Assembly (NCBI RefSeq): GCF_014203695.1
Contig: NZ_JACHJO010000001.1
Coordinates: 440,369 to 504,368 of the forward strand
Direction of reading: 5' to 3'
DNA from: Nocardiopsis algeriensis
Lineage (GTDB): Bacteria > Actinomycetota > Actinomycetes > Streptosporangiales > Streptosporangiaceae
DNA length: 64,000 nucleotides
Below are positions 8,060 to 18,156 of the stretch, piece by piece. The notes under the pieces were generated by a model. That model was given only the letters and a program-made list of their open reading frames with translations. It did not search any database and was not told where the DNA came from. Made by a program: the position numbers and the translations under genes. Numbering within the stretch: position 1 is the stretch's first letter; every line of letters begins with the position of its first letter.

Positions 8060-9493
8060 CTACCCCCAGGCGAGGGCGGTCGTCTCCGGGTCCTCCAGGG
8101 CGGTTCCGATGTCCCGCAGGACCTTGGAACCCAGCTCCCCGTCCACCAGCCGGTGGTCGAAGGACAGGGACAGGGTCGTCACCTTGCGGATCTTCAGCTT
8201 GCCCTTGTGCACCCAGGGCATGTCCCGGATCTGCCCGAAGGCGAGGATGGCGGCCTCGCCCGGGTTGAGGATCGGGGTTCCGGCGTCCACACCGAACACG
8301 CCCACGTTGGTGATGGTGACGGTGCCGCCGGACATGTCGGCGGGCGTGGTCTTCCCGGCCCGCGCGGTGTCCGTGAGCTGCTTCAGGGCGGCCGCCAGCT
8401 CCGGCAGGGTCTTGGCGCCGGCGTCCTTGATGTTGGGCACCACCAGGCCCCGCTCGGTCGCGGCGGCGATCCCCAGGTTCACGTAGTCCTTGACCACGAT
8501 CTCCTGGTTGTCCTCGTCCCACGAGGCGTTGATCTCGGGGTTGCGCCGGATCGCCAGCAGCAGCGCCTTGGCCACCATGAGCAGCGGCGACACCCGCACA
8601 TCGGCGAAGTCGGGGTGCTCGCGCAGCCGCCGCACCGCCTTCATCGTGCGGGTGACGTCCACCTGGAGGAACTCGGTGACGTGCGGCGCCGTGAACGCGC
8701 TGCCGACCATCGCGGCGGCCGTGTGCTTGCGCACCCCCTTGATCGGGATGCGCCGCTCCCGGGCGCCCCGGTCCGCGACCGGCGCGGACACGTCCTCGCG
8801 CCCGGCGGCCTGCGCGGGGGCGGGGGCGGGTGCCTCCACCTGTCCGGCCGCCTGACCGGCCGCGGCCCGGACGTCGTCGCGGGTGATGATGCCGCCCGCT
8901 CCGCTGGGGGCCACCGAGGCCAGGTCCACGCCCAGGTCCTTGGCGAGCTTGCGCACCGGCGGCTTGGCCAGGGGGCGCCCCTGGCCGGGGGCCGGGCCCG
9001 GCGGCACGGCCGCGGCGGGCTCGGCCCGGGGAGCGGGCGCGGGTGCGGGTGCGGCGGGCGCCGACGCGGCCCCGGGGGCCGGCTGCGCCCCCGGACGGCG
9101 GCGCGGGCGGCGCCGGGTGGCGGCCGCCTTCTCGCCGTAGCCGACCAGGGGCTTCTCGCGCTTCTCCTCCTGCTCCGGCTCGGCCGCGGGCTCCGCCGCC
9201 GGCTCGGGTTCCCCGCCTCCGGTGCCGTCGTCCACGGTGATGATCACCGTGCCGACGTCGACCGTGGCGCCCTCCTCGACGAGCAGCTCCTTGACCGTCC
9301 CGGCGAAGGGGCTCGGCAGCTCGACCACGGCCTTGGCGGTCTCGATCTCGCAGATCATCTGGTTGACCTCGATCACGTCACCCGGTTTGACGTACCAGGT
9401 GAGGATCTCCGCGTCGACCAGGCCCTCGCCGACGTCGGGCAACTTGAACGCCTGCACGCCGCCGACGGCGGGCGCGCTCTTCTGAATCGCCAT
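8060..9493 (-). CDS. bkdC: 2-oxoacid dehydrogenase complex E2 (dihydrolipoamide acyltransferase)
   Basis: 477 residues in the E2 order. The lipoyl domain (about 14-90) carries the lipoylation site EIETAK (Lys54). An Ala/Pro linker follows, then an E3/E1-binding domain (about 178-212, VRKLAKDLGVDLASV) and the acyltransferase core. Catalytic His447 and Asp451 lie in DHRLVDGE. It transfers the acyl group from lipoamide to CoA in the cytosolic complex. The single lipoyl domain and the linkage to E1alpha and E1beta fit a branched-chain complex (Bkd of Streptomyces), which makes precursors of iso/anteiso fatty acids, but a pyruvate-type complex is possible. It is the last gene of a three-gene operon, 21 bases after E1beta. 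Confidence 0.88.
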   Translation of the reverse strand: MAIQKSAPAVGGVQAFKLPDVGEGLVDAEILTWYVKPGDVIEVNQMICEIETAKAVVELPSPFAGTVKELLVEEGATVDVGTVIITVDDGTGGGEPEPAAEPAAEPEQEEKREKPLVGYGEKAAATRRRPRRRPGAQPAPGAASAPAAPAPAPAPRAEPAAAVPPGPAPGQGRPLAKPPVRKLAKDLGVDLASVAPSGAGGIITRDDVRAAAGQAAGQVEAPAPAPAQAAGREDVSAPVADRGARERRIPIKGVRKHTAAAMVGSAFTAPHVTEFLQVDVTRTMKAVRRLREHPDFADVRVSPLLMVAKALLLAIRRNPEINASWDEDNQEIVVKDYVNLGIAAATERGLVVPNIKDAGAKTLPELAAALKQLTDTARAGKTTPADMSGGTVTITNVGVFGVDAGTPILNPGEAAILAFGQIRDMPWVHKGKLKIRKVTTLSLSFDHRLVDGELGSKVLRDIGTALEDPETTALAWG

Positions 9494-9514
9494 GTCCTTC
9501 GGTTTCCCCGATCC

Positions 9515-10492
9515 CTAGTACGCGAACGCCCGGTCGACCCCGTCCAGGACCCGGTCCAGGTCCGGCAGGTAGTACTCCTCCAGCCGGGACTGCGGGTACG
9601 GGGTGTCGAACGCGGCCACGCGGATGACCGGGGCCTCCAGGTGGTAGAAGCACTCCTCGGTGACGCGGGCGGCGATCTCCGCACCCGGGCCGCCGGTGAG
9701 GGTGGCCTCGTGGGCGACCACCAGTCGCCCGGTCTTGCGGACCGACTCGAACACGGTGGGGTAGTCGACGGGGGCCAGCGACCGCAGGTCGAGGACCTCG
9801 ATCGAGTGGTCGGTGTCCGCCTCGGCCGCCTGGAGGGCGGTCTTGACCATCGGGCCGTACGCGAGCAGGGTCACGTCGGTGCCCGGTCGCGCCACCCGGG
9901 CGGCGCCCATGGGTGCCGCCTCGGCGATGGAGGCCTCGGTGTCGACCTCGGCCTTCTCGTAGTAGCGCCGCTTGGGCTCCAGGAAGATCACCGGGTCGTC
10001 GCTGCGGATGGCCTGCTGGATCATCCAGTAGGCGTCCTCGGGGTTGGCGACGCTGACCACGCGCAGGCCGGCCGTGTGCAGGAAGTAGGACTCGGGCGAT
10101 TCGCTGTGGTGCTCCACCGCGCCGATACCGCCGCCGTAGGGGATGCGCATGACGACGGGCATGCTGAGCTTGCCCGCCGAGCGGCGCCGCATCTTGGCCA
10201 GCTGGGTGAAGGTCTGGTTGGCCGCCGGGAAGAAGAACCCGTCGAACTGGATCTCCACCACGGGGCGGTAGCCGCGCATGGCCATGCCGATGGCGGTGCC
10301 GACGATGCCGGACTCGGCCAGCGGGGTGTCGATGACGCGGTCGGCGCCGAAGTCCTTGTACAGGCCGTCGGTGACGCGGAAGACACCGCCGAGCTTGCCG
10401 ACGTCCTCGCCCATGACGAGGACCTTGGGGTCGTGCTCCATGGCGGCGCGCAGGCCGGCGTTGATCGCCTTGCCGATCGTGAGGTTGGTCAT
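9515..10492 (-). CDS. bkdB: 2-oxoacid dehydrogenase E1 component, beta subunit
   Basis: 325 residues from ATG 10492 (MTNLTIGKAINAGLR). The frame stays open far upstream but that part lies inside the E1alpha gene and is not coding. The family landmarks are LVMGEDVGKLGGVFRVT, DTPLAESGIVGTAIGMA and the transketolase C-terminal domain beginning near residue 200. With the alpha subunit it forms the thiamine-diphosphate-dependent decarboxylase that feeds acyl groups to the E2 lipoyl arm. The start lies only 5 bases after the E1alpha stop, so the subunits are probably translationally coupled. The AVEHHSESPE loop is present as in active E1beta proteins. Confidence 0.9.
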   Translation of the reverse strand: MTNLTIGKAINAGLRAAMEHDPKVLVMGEDVGKLGGVFRVTDGLYKDFGADRVIDTPLAESGIVGTAIGMAMRGYRPVVEIQFDGFFFPAANQTFTQLAKMRRRSAGKLSMPVVMRIPYGGGIGAVEHHSESPESYFLHTAGLRVVSVANPEDAYWMIQQAIRSDDPVIFLEPKRRYYEKAEVDTEASIAEAAPMGAARVARPGTDVTLLAYGPMVKTALQAAEADTDHSIEVLDLRSLAPVDYPTVFESVRKTGRLVVAHEATLTGGPGAEIAARVTEECFYHLEAPVIRVAAFDTPYPQSRLEEYYLPDLDRVLDGVDRAFAY

Positions 10493-10497
10493 GTCGG

Positions 10498-11601
10498 TCA
10501 GGCCCCCTCTGCCTCGAAGGAGGCCAGGTACTCGGCGAACTCGGCGCGCTGCCGGTCGATGTGGACGTGGGGTTCCGCGTAGACCTCGTGGAAGATCTCC
10601 AGCGGCTCGGGGTCGGGCAGGGACCGGCACTCGGTGCGCACCTGCTCGCCGAGGGCGTCGGCCTCGGCGTCGACGGAGGCGAAGAACTCCTCGTCGGCGA
10701 GGCCGTTCCCCTCCAGGTAGCGGCGCATCCGCAGGATGGGGTCCTTGGCCTTCCACTCGTCGAGCTCGGCCGACGCCCGGTAGCGGGTGGGGTCGTCGTT
10801 GGTGGTGTGGGCGCCCATGCGGTAGGTGAACGCCTCGACGAGCGTGGGGCCGTTGCCCTCGCGCGCGTTGGCGAGCGCGGCCCGGGTGACGGCCAGGACC
10901 GCGAGGACGTCGTTGCCGTCGACGCGCACGCCGGGGAAGCCGAAGCCGGCGGCGCGTTTGTAGATGGGCACGCGGGACTGGCGCTCCAGCGGCTCGGAGA
11001 TGGCCCACTGGTTGTTCTGGCAGAAGAACACCACGGGCGCGTTGTTCACGGAGGCGAAGTTGAACGCCTCGTTGGTGTCGCCCTGGCTGGTGGCGCCGTC
11101 CCCGAAGTAGGAGATGACGGCGGTGCCGTCCTCGCCGAGGGCGCCGTCGCGCTGCACACCCATCGCGTATCCGGTGGCGTGCAGGGCCTGGCTGCCGATG
11201 ACGATCGTGTACAGGTGGAACCCGTGCTCGTGGGGGTCCCACCCTCCGTTGGTGACGCCGCGGAACATGCCGAGCAGTTCCTTGGGCTGGATACCGCGGC
11301 ACCAGGCGACGCCGTGCTCGCGGTAGGAGGGGAAGGCCATGTCCTGCTCGCGCAGGGCCCGGCCGGAGCCGATCTGGGCCGCCTCCTGGCCCAGGAGCGA
11401 GGCCCACAGCCCCAGTTCTCCCTGGCGCTGCAGGGAGACGGCCTCGCTGTCGACCCGGCGCACCAGCACCAGGTCGCGGTAGAGCGCGCGGGCTTCGTCC
11501 GCACTGATCTCCAGGGGGTAGTCGGGGTGTCCCGTCAGCTCCCCCTCCGGTGTCAGGAGCTGGATGAGCTCTGGTTCCTCATGGACGCCGGTGTCCGACA
11601 C
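10498..11601 (-). CDS. bkdA: 2-oxoacid dehydrogenase E1 component, alpha subunit
   Basis: 367 residues from GTG 11601, which has GAGGAG 6-7 bases upstream; a longer frame to 11670 lacks a ribosome site. The thiamine-diphosphate motif GDGATSQGDTNEAFNFAS...NNQW is intact, as is the phosphorylation-loop region YRMGAHTTNDDPTRYR. It decarboxylates a 2-oxo acid and passes the acyl unit to E2. The first gene of the alpha-beta-E2 operon; no E3 gene follows, but dihydrolipoyl dehydrogenase at 60649-62055 can serve. Choice between branched-chain and pyruvate substrate rests on operon form and similarity to actinobacterial Bkd and is not certain. Confidence 0.88.
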   Translation of the reverse strand: MSDTGVHEEPELIQLLTPEGELTGHPDYPLEISADEARALYRDLVLVRRVDSEAVSLQRQGELGLWASLLGQEAAQIGSGRALREQDMAFPSYREHGVAWCRGIQPKELLGMFRGVTNGGWDPHEHGFHLYTIVIGSQALHATGYAMGVQRDGALGEDGTAVISYFGDGATSQGDTNEAFNFASVNNAPVVFFCQNNQWAISEPLERQSRVPIYKRAAGFGFPGVRVDGNDVLAVLAVTRAALANAREGNGPTLVEAFTYRMGAHTTNDDPTRYRASAELDEWKAKDPILRMRRYLEGNGLADEEFFASVDAEADALGEQVRTECRSLPDPEPLEIFHEVYAEPHVHIDRQRAEFAEYLASFEAEGA

Positions 11602-11966
11602 GTCGCTCCTCGGTGTTCGGGGCCGAATTCGCGTGGGTGAACGCTGATCGACCGTTCCCGGTCCGCACACCCGGGGTGATGGGTGTCACGGACAGACTCC
11701 CCATATCGTGACAGACTTCACCATGGAGAGCGCAAGCCCTCAGCGCCACCTTTTCAGTTGCGCGGCCCATGATCCACGACCGCCCCCGTGCCCCGTTAGC
11801 AGGGCTTCCTAGCATGTGCCGGGATTTCGGGCGCGGAGGATGCCGGTGTACCCGGCCGGGAAGGGGCGTTCCGGCCCGGGAGCGACGAAGGGCCGGGGTG
11901 GGAACACGGAGAGTGCTGACAGGGGGATCGCGGGAGAGGTGCCCCGCGCGGGGGAGGGCGCCCGGC
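11602..11966. other. 365-base intergenic region upstream of the bkd-like operon
   Basis: No gene found. An 8-base direct repeat gacagact occurs at 11691-11698 and 11710-11717, 19 bases apart (about two helical turns) and could bind a regulator of the dehydrogenase operon. The stretch 11855-11885 can fold into a GC-rich hairpin that may end sigR transcription. No anti-sigma reading frame with an HxxxCxxC motif is present. Confidence 0.5.
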
Positions 11967-12584
11967 TCAGCGGGCGGCGGGCACCCTGATGCCGCGGTCG
12001 CGGGCGTAGTCGCCGAGCATCTCCCGCAGCTGGCGGCGGGCGCGGTGCAGACGGGACATCACCGTCCCCAGCGGGGTCCCCATGCGCTCGGCCACCTCCT
12101 TGTAGGCGTAGCCCTCGATGTCCACGAGGTAGATGACCTCCTGGAACTCCTCCGGCAGCCGGGCGAGCGCCTGCTTGATGTCGGAGTCGGGCAGGCGGTC
12201 GAGAACCTCGTTCTCGGCGGAGCGCATCCCCGAGGAGGTGTGCGCCTCGGCCGCGGCGAGCTGCCAGTCCTTGATCTCGTCGGTGGTCTCCTGGCGCGGC
12301 TCCCGCTGCTTCTTGCGGTAACCGTTGATGAAGGTGTTGGTCAGGATCCGGTAGAGCCAGGCCCGCAGGTTGGTGCCCGCCCGGAACTGGTGGAAGTTGG
12401 CGAAGGCCTTGGTGAACGTCTCCTGGACGAGGTCTTCTGCGTCGGCCGGGTTGCGGGTCATCCGCAGGGCCGTGGGATAGAGCTGGTCGGCGAACGGCGT
12501 CACCGCGGCGGCGAAGTCGAGCACCTGCTCTTCGTCGCGGGTCTCACCTGCCGTGGAGGTCTGGTCCATGTGGATAGTCGTCAA
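11967..12584 (-). CDS. sigR: ECF sigma factor, SigR/SigH type
   Basis: 205 residues. Region 2 ([19 protein letters not shown], then [18 protein letters not shown] and [13 protein letters not shown]) and region 4 ([38 protein letters not shown]) match Streptomyces SigR and mycobacterial SigH closely. These sigmas direct the disulfide-stress regulon (thioredoxin, proteases, mycothiol genes) at GGAAT/GTT promoters. The start is TTG 12584 with GAGGGGG 4-5 bases upstream; ATG 12569 is an alternative. In relatives the zinc anti-sigma gene rsrA follows directly; here the next 365 bases hold no such gene. I did not find a good SigR promoter upstream. Confidence 0.88.
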   Translation of the reverse strand: MTTIHMDQTSTAGETRDEEQVLDFAAAVTPFADQLYPTALRMTRNPADAEDLVQETFTKAFANFHQFRAGTNLRAWLYRILTNTFINGYRKKQREPRQETTDEIKDWQLAAAEAHTSSGMRSAENEVLDRLPDSDIKQALARLPEEFQEVIYLVDIEGYAYKEVAERMGTPLGTVMSRLHRARRQLREMLGDYARDRGIRVPAAR

Positions 12585-12946
12585 GATTCCCCCTCAGACG
12601 ACCGGACGATTACTTCCACTCTGTTAGACGCCACTTCGTCCTTCCAATGATGACATCAATCGAGGTGATTCGAGTCACGTAATCCTCCAAACACGCACCT
12701 TCCCTGTTCGGCATCGAGTAAAAAAATCGCTCCTTCTCCTCCCCCTTCGGACTTTCTCTCCTTCCCTCTTCCCGGGATACGAACGCCTTGCCCGCATGTG
12801 TGGCCAACGCCTCATCCGGCTCCGGATCCCCCCGCTGTGCCGTACTCTGGCGTCGCCCGCTCCGAGCGACGGAGAGGCGTCCGCCCGGCCGGGGAGCCGC
12901 AGGCGGGCGGGAGGGCGGCACACCCATTTCTCTTGTGGAGGACCCT
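12585..12946. other. 362-base divergent region between sigR and purS
   Basis: No gene found. It contains a long pyrimidine-rich run (about 12718-12775, read on +), an 11-base palindrome tgatgacatca (12648-12658) and a CRP-like repeat at 12664-12679. It must carry the promoters for sigR (leftward) and purS (rightward). Confidence 0.55.
12664..12679. promoter_or_regulatory. CRP-like inverted repeat upstream of sigR
   Basis: ggtgattcgagtcacg contains GTGA-N6-TCAC with perfect arms, 80 bases upstream of the sigR start. It fits the relaxed actinobacterial CRP consensus but not the outer T/A, so support is weaker than for the sites at 3064 and 52837. Confidence 0.35.
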
Positions 12947-13192
12947 GTGGCCCGCGTCGTAGTTGACGTCATGCTCAAACCCGAGATCCTGGACCCGCAG
13001 GGCCAGGCCATCGCCGGTGCCTGCTCCCGCCTGGGCTTCGACGGCATCGCGCAGGTCCGCCAGGGCAAGCGCTTCGAGATCGAGGTCGAGGGCGAGGTCG
13101 ACGAGGCCCGCCTCGCCGACGTCCGCCGCCTCGCCGAGACCCTGCTCGCGAACACCGTCATCGAGGACTTCGAGGTCCGGGTCGAGTCCTGA
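12947..13192 (+). CDS. purS: phosphoribosylformylglycinamidine synthase subunit PurS
   Basis: 81 residues of the PurS family: ARVVVDVMLKPEILDPQGQA at the N-terminus, then GFDGIAQVRQGKRFEIEVEG and a C-terminal FEVRVES. PurS holds PurQ and PurL together so that ammonia passes between them in step 4 of purine synthesis (FGAR to FGAM, cytosol). Start GTG 12947 has GGAGG 5 bases upstream; an in-frame GTG at 12935 is less well placed. Unusually, purQ does not follow directly: a terminator and an ATPase gene intervene. Confidence 0.92.
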   Translation: MARVVVDVMLKPEILDPQGQAIAGACSRLGFDGIAQVRQGKRFEIEVEGEVDEARLADVRRLAETLLANTVIEDFEVRVES

Positions 13193-13268
13193 TCCGAAGG
13201 TCCCGAACGAAAACCCGGACCCGAAAAAAATCGGGGTGCGTTCCTTGCCCGCTGTATAGGTAAACGTT

Positions 13269-13304
13269 CAGCCGTGTCCCTTTGAGGACACGGCTGTTCG
13301 TTTT
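13269..13304 (+). terminator. rho-independent terminator after purS
   Basis: 11-bp stem cagccgtgtcc (13269-13279) with ggacacggctg (13286-13296), 6-nt loop, followed by ttcgtttt. This is the most classical terminator in the window and separates purS from purQ. Confidence 0.88.
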
Positions 13305-13369
13305 ACCGACACGGCCCTCGGGAAGGTGTCCTAACGTGCCGGGCCAGTAACCGACAAGGAGCACGAGAG

Positions 13370-13864
13370 GTGTTGCCCATGGACGCCGTCTTCTCGATCT
13401 CCCTCCCGCGGCAGGCGCACACGGTCTCCGTCGTGCGCGACGTCCTCGGCACCCTTCTCACCCGGATGGGCCTGTGCCAGGGATGCGTGGACGACTTCCT
13501 CCTGGCCGTGTCGGAGGCCTGCGCCAATGCGATCGAGCACGGCGGAGCCGCATCCGACTACAGGGTCGAAGCCGAGGTGGACACCCGCTGGTGCGAGGTG
13601 AGGGTGTCCCACACAGGGAGAGCCGCCGATCCCTCGGCGCTCGCCGAACGTTTCACCGCATCCCCGCCCCTTCCCAGGTTCGAAGCAGAATCGGGCAGGG
13701 GCATTCTGCTGATGCGCTGCCTCATGGACGAGGTCGGGTTCGAGGACGAACCCCGCGTGACGGTGATGCTGCGCAAGCGTCGCTCGTCGTGCGACGTCTC
13801 CTCGGAGGACGGGGGCGGGCGCTTCGCCGTCGGCGACCCGTCCTTCCTGCTGCACGGGGTGTGA
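13370..13864 (+). CDS. ATP-binding protein, RsbW-like anti-sigma/histidine-kinase fold
   Basis: 164 residues of the HATPase_c_2 family. The N box is [11 protein letters not shown] (near residues 45-55) and the glycine box [14 protein letters not shown] lies near residue 112. There is no membrane or phosphoacceptor domain, so it is a stand-alone GHKL ATPase such as those that bind or phosphorylate anti-sigma antagonists. Start GTG 13370 has AAGGAG 8 bases upstream; ATG 13379 is also possible. It lies between purS and purQ with a terminator in front and a 280-base gap behind, so it is likely an independent unit. Partner protein unknown. Confidence 0.82.
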   Translation: MLPMDAVFSISLPRQAHTVSVVRDVLGTLLTRMGLCQGCVDDFLLAVSEACANAIEHGGAASDYRVEAEVDTRWCEVRVSHTGRAADPSALAERFTASPPLPRFEAESGRGILLMRCLMDEVGFEDEPRVTVMLRKRRSSCDVSSEDGGGRFAVGDPSFLLHGV

Positions 13865-14144
13865 GGACCGCCTCCGGTCCGGAGGGGGAGGGACACGTGC
13901 GGCGCACACCGCGCCCCTGTCCGTTCCTCCCTGCCGGGGCCTTTCCCGGCACCGCCGCTTCGGAGGATCACACAGTTCGGATGCCCTTTCCGAGGGAGAC
14001 CGTCGTACCCGAGTACAGGTGAGCGGGTACTCTGCGAGGTGCGGACGCAGTGTCCTCGGCGATGGGGCGGGGACGCCGCCACCCCTCCCGCCGATGCTCC
14101 CCGCAGCCGCGGGGACGGACCGAACTATCGACTCGGAGTTGCTC

Positions 14145-14837
14145 ATGACAGCCCGTGTGGGCGTCGTCACCTTCCCCGGTTCCCTCGACGACAAGGACGC
14201 CGCGCGCGCCGTCGCGCTCGCGGGCGCCGAGCCCGTCTCCCTGTGGCACGACGACGCCGATCTCAAGGGCGTGGACGCCGTCGTCCTCCCCGGCGGCTTC
14301 TCCTACGGCGACTACCTGCGCTGCGGCGCCATCGCCCGGTTCGCCCCGCTGATGTCCGAGCTGGTGCCGGCCGCCCGCTCCGGGGCCCTCCCGGTCCTGG
14401 GCATCTGCAACGGCTTCCAGATCCTGTGCGAGAGCCACCTGCTGCCGGGCGCGCTCACCCGCAACTCCTCCCTGCGGTTCGTCAACCGCCCCCAGCTCCT
14501 GCGCGTGGAGAGCAGCGCCACGGCCTGGACCGGCGACTACACCGAGGGCCAGGAGATCCTGGTCGTGCTCAAGAGCGGCGAGGGCAGCTACGTCGCCGAC
14601 GAGGAGACCCTGGACCGGATCGAGGCCGAGGGCCGCGTCGTGGTCCGCTACGCCGGCTCCGACCCCAACGGTTCCCGCCGCGGCATCGCGGGGGTCACCA
14701 ACGAGCACGGCAACGTGGTGGGCCTCATGCCGCACCCCGAGCACGCCGTGGAGGCGCTGACCGGCCCCTCCACCGACGGTCTCGGCTTCTTCACCTCGGT
14801 GCTGGCCCACATGGCCAAGGCCCCCGCAGGGGTCTGA
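14145..14837 (+). CDS. purQ: phosphoribosylformylglycinamidine synthase subunit PurQ (glutaminase)
   Basis: 230 residues of a class I glutamine amidotransferase. The nucleophile is Cys88 in [10 protein letters not shown], the oxyanion region is [18 protein letters not shown], and the His/Glu pair is in MPHPEHAVE near the end. It releases ammonia from glutamine for PurL. Start ATG 14145 has GGAG 6 bases upstream; the frame is open further upstream but without a site. It is the first of a purQ-14888-purL run. An inverted repeat gtaccc/gggtac at 14005-14030 overlaps a TACTCT that could be its -10 box (weak). Confidence 0.93.
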   Translation: MTARVGVVTFPGSLDDKDAARAVALAGAEPVSLWHDDADLKGVDAVVLPGGFSYGDYLRCGAIARFAPLMSELVPAARSGALPVLGICNGFQILCESHLLPGALTRNSSLRFVNRPQLLRVESSATAWTGDYTEGQEILVVLKSGEGSYVADEETLDRIEAEGRVVVRYAGSDPNGSRRGIAGVTNEHGNVVGLMPHPEHAVEALTGPSTDGLGFFTSVLAHMAKAPAGV

Positions 14838-14887
14838 GACGGCACCCGGCCGACAGCACACCGGACAACAGGGGGACGATCCTCGCG

Positions 14888-15415
14888 ATGATGGCGCTCC
14901 TGCGCTCCCGTAAAGCAATGTTCTTCCTGGTCGGCCTGGTCGTGGTCGGCCTGGTGGTGTCGGGTGCGCTCGGCCTGTTCAACGCGATCGCCACGGCCCC
15001 CGCCTCCGCCCCCGCCGCCCCGGAGGGGCAGAGCGCTCCGGAGGCGCCGGACCCGGCCGACGCCCCGGGGGCCGACGTGCTCGGCGCGGCGCCGCCGGGG
15101 CTCGCCTACTCCTCCGATCCCGAGGACGGCGTGCACTGCGACGCGATGGAGTGCGTCCGGCTCGTGGCCGTCCTCACCGAGGAGGGCGAGGCGCCCGAGG
15201 ACTCCGAGGAGGCCGTCGAGACCGTCTACCACCACCTCATGGACCACGGCTGGAAGATGATGCTCCCCGAGGGCGTCGAGTCGCCCGACGACGTGTACGT
15301 CGGCGAGACCTTCCTGACCGACGGCACCACCCTGATCGCCGACTCCTCCGACCACGGCGGGGGAAACTCCTCGGCGGTCCTGATGCTCGGCAACGCCCGG
15401 CTCCCCTCCTCCTGA
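14888..15415 (+). CDS. membrane-anchored hypothetical protein
   Basis: 175 residues from ATG 14888 (a second ATG follows at 14891). A basic N-terminus is followed by one hydrophobic helix (about residues 11-33, [19 protein letters not shown]), an Ala/Pro-rich linker to about residue 70 and a small acidic domain with two cysteines close together ([10 protein letters not shown]). The second part ([18 protein letters not shown]) looks like a compact extracytoplasmic fold. I do not recognise the family. It lies 50 bases after purQ and 88 bases before purL in the same direction, so it is probably cotranscribed, though nothing links it to purine synthesis. Confidence 0.65.
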   Translation: MMALLRSRKAMFFLVGLVVVGLVVSGALGLFNAIATAPASAPAAPEGQSAPEAPDPADAPGADVLGAAPPGLAYSSDPEDGVHCDAMECVRLVAVLTEEGEAPEDSEEAVETVYHHLMDHGWKMMLPEGVESPDDVYVGETFLTDGTTLIADSSDHGGGNSSAVLMLGNARLPSS

Positions 15416-15503
15416 CCGGGGAGCGGCACCACCCACGACCCTCCGCGCCGGTCGGCGGACGCCACGGCTCGGCACACATCCGCACACGCGAACGGAACCA
15501 CGC

Positions 15504-17798
<2,295 letters not shown>

Positions 17799-17813
17799 CC
17801 TCTCTTCCGGACA

Positions 17814-17843
17814 GCGGGGGTGTCCCTTCGGGGGCACCCCCGC
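17814..17843 (+). terminator. terminator with TTCG loop after purL
   Basis: 13-bp stem (17814-17826 with 17831-17843, one G-T pair; arm gcgggggtgtccc) closed by a TTCG tetraloop, 15 bases after the purL stop. Confidence 0.8.
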
Positions 17844-17850
17844 CGCCGTG

Positions 17851-17877
17851 GGCGGGGGCCCTTGTTAGGCCCCCGCC
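17851..17877 (+). terminator. second hairpin after purL
   Basis: ggcgggggcc (17851-17860) pairs perfectly with ggcccccgcc (17868-17877) around a 7-nt loop, directly after the first terminator. The pair forms a double stop. Confidence 0.65.
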
Positions 17878-17916
17878 CCGATGCGGTAGGAGAGGGGGAG
17901 GAAAGGAGTGATCGGC

Positions 17917-18147
17917 ATGCGACGAGGCCGGTTGAAGGGACCTCTGGGCAGTCCCGAGCGCCCGGCGAGCGCGCTGGGGTTCCGGATGGTCCTCGCGTTG
18001 TTCGGTGCGCTGGTACTGCTGGTCGGTACGGTCTGCGCGGTGCTGCTCACCGACGAGGTGTGGCTCATGGTGCTGCTGGGCGCGGGTTTCGTGGCCGCGT
18101 GCGTCAACGTGTACTGGGTGAACCGCCGTCTGCGCCACGAACGCTGA
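17917..18147 (+). CDS. small membrane protein, DUF6343-like
   Basis: 76 residues: a basic N-terminus, a motif S-P-E-R-P-A-S-A-L-G-F-R before the first helix, two hydrophobic helices (about 26-46 and 48-66) and a basic tail WVNRRLRHER. The pattern of a short basic lead, a conserved arginine and two helices fits DUF6343, small actinobacterial membrane proteins of unknown role. ATG 17917 has AAAGGAG 8 bases upstream; GTG 17908 overlaps that site and is less likely. It is isolated by the purL terminators on the left and the convergent EEP gene on the right. Confidence 0.7.
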   Translation: MRRGRLKGPLGSPERPASALGFRMVLALFGALVLLVGTVCAVLLTDEVWLMVLLGAGFVAACVNVYWVNRRLRHER

Positions 18148-18156
18148 CAGTCTCTC

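Noticed and set aside
8153-10582. Rightward 809-codon frame opposite the E2/E1beta genes
   Set aside because: Shadow of well-supported genes; no recognisable motif.
11579-11815. Small leftward frame that might be rsrA
   Set aside because: It has HGEVC but no second Cys of CxxC and no anti-sigma pattern; it overlaps the bkdA promoter.
12585-12946. SigR-type promoter (GGAAT/GTT) upstream of sigR
   Set aside because: GGAAG-like starts have the wrong spacing to any GTT or CGTC, so I do not claim autoregulation.
14039-15415. 458-codon frame across purQ and the membrane-protein gene
   Set aside because: The first part is Arg/Gly-rich and out of phase with purQ; only the end from 14888 is the real gene.
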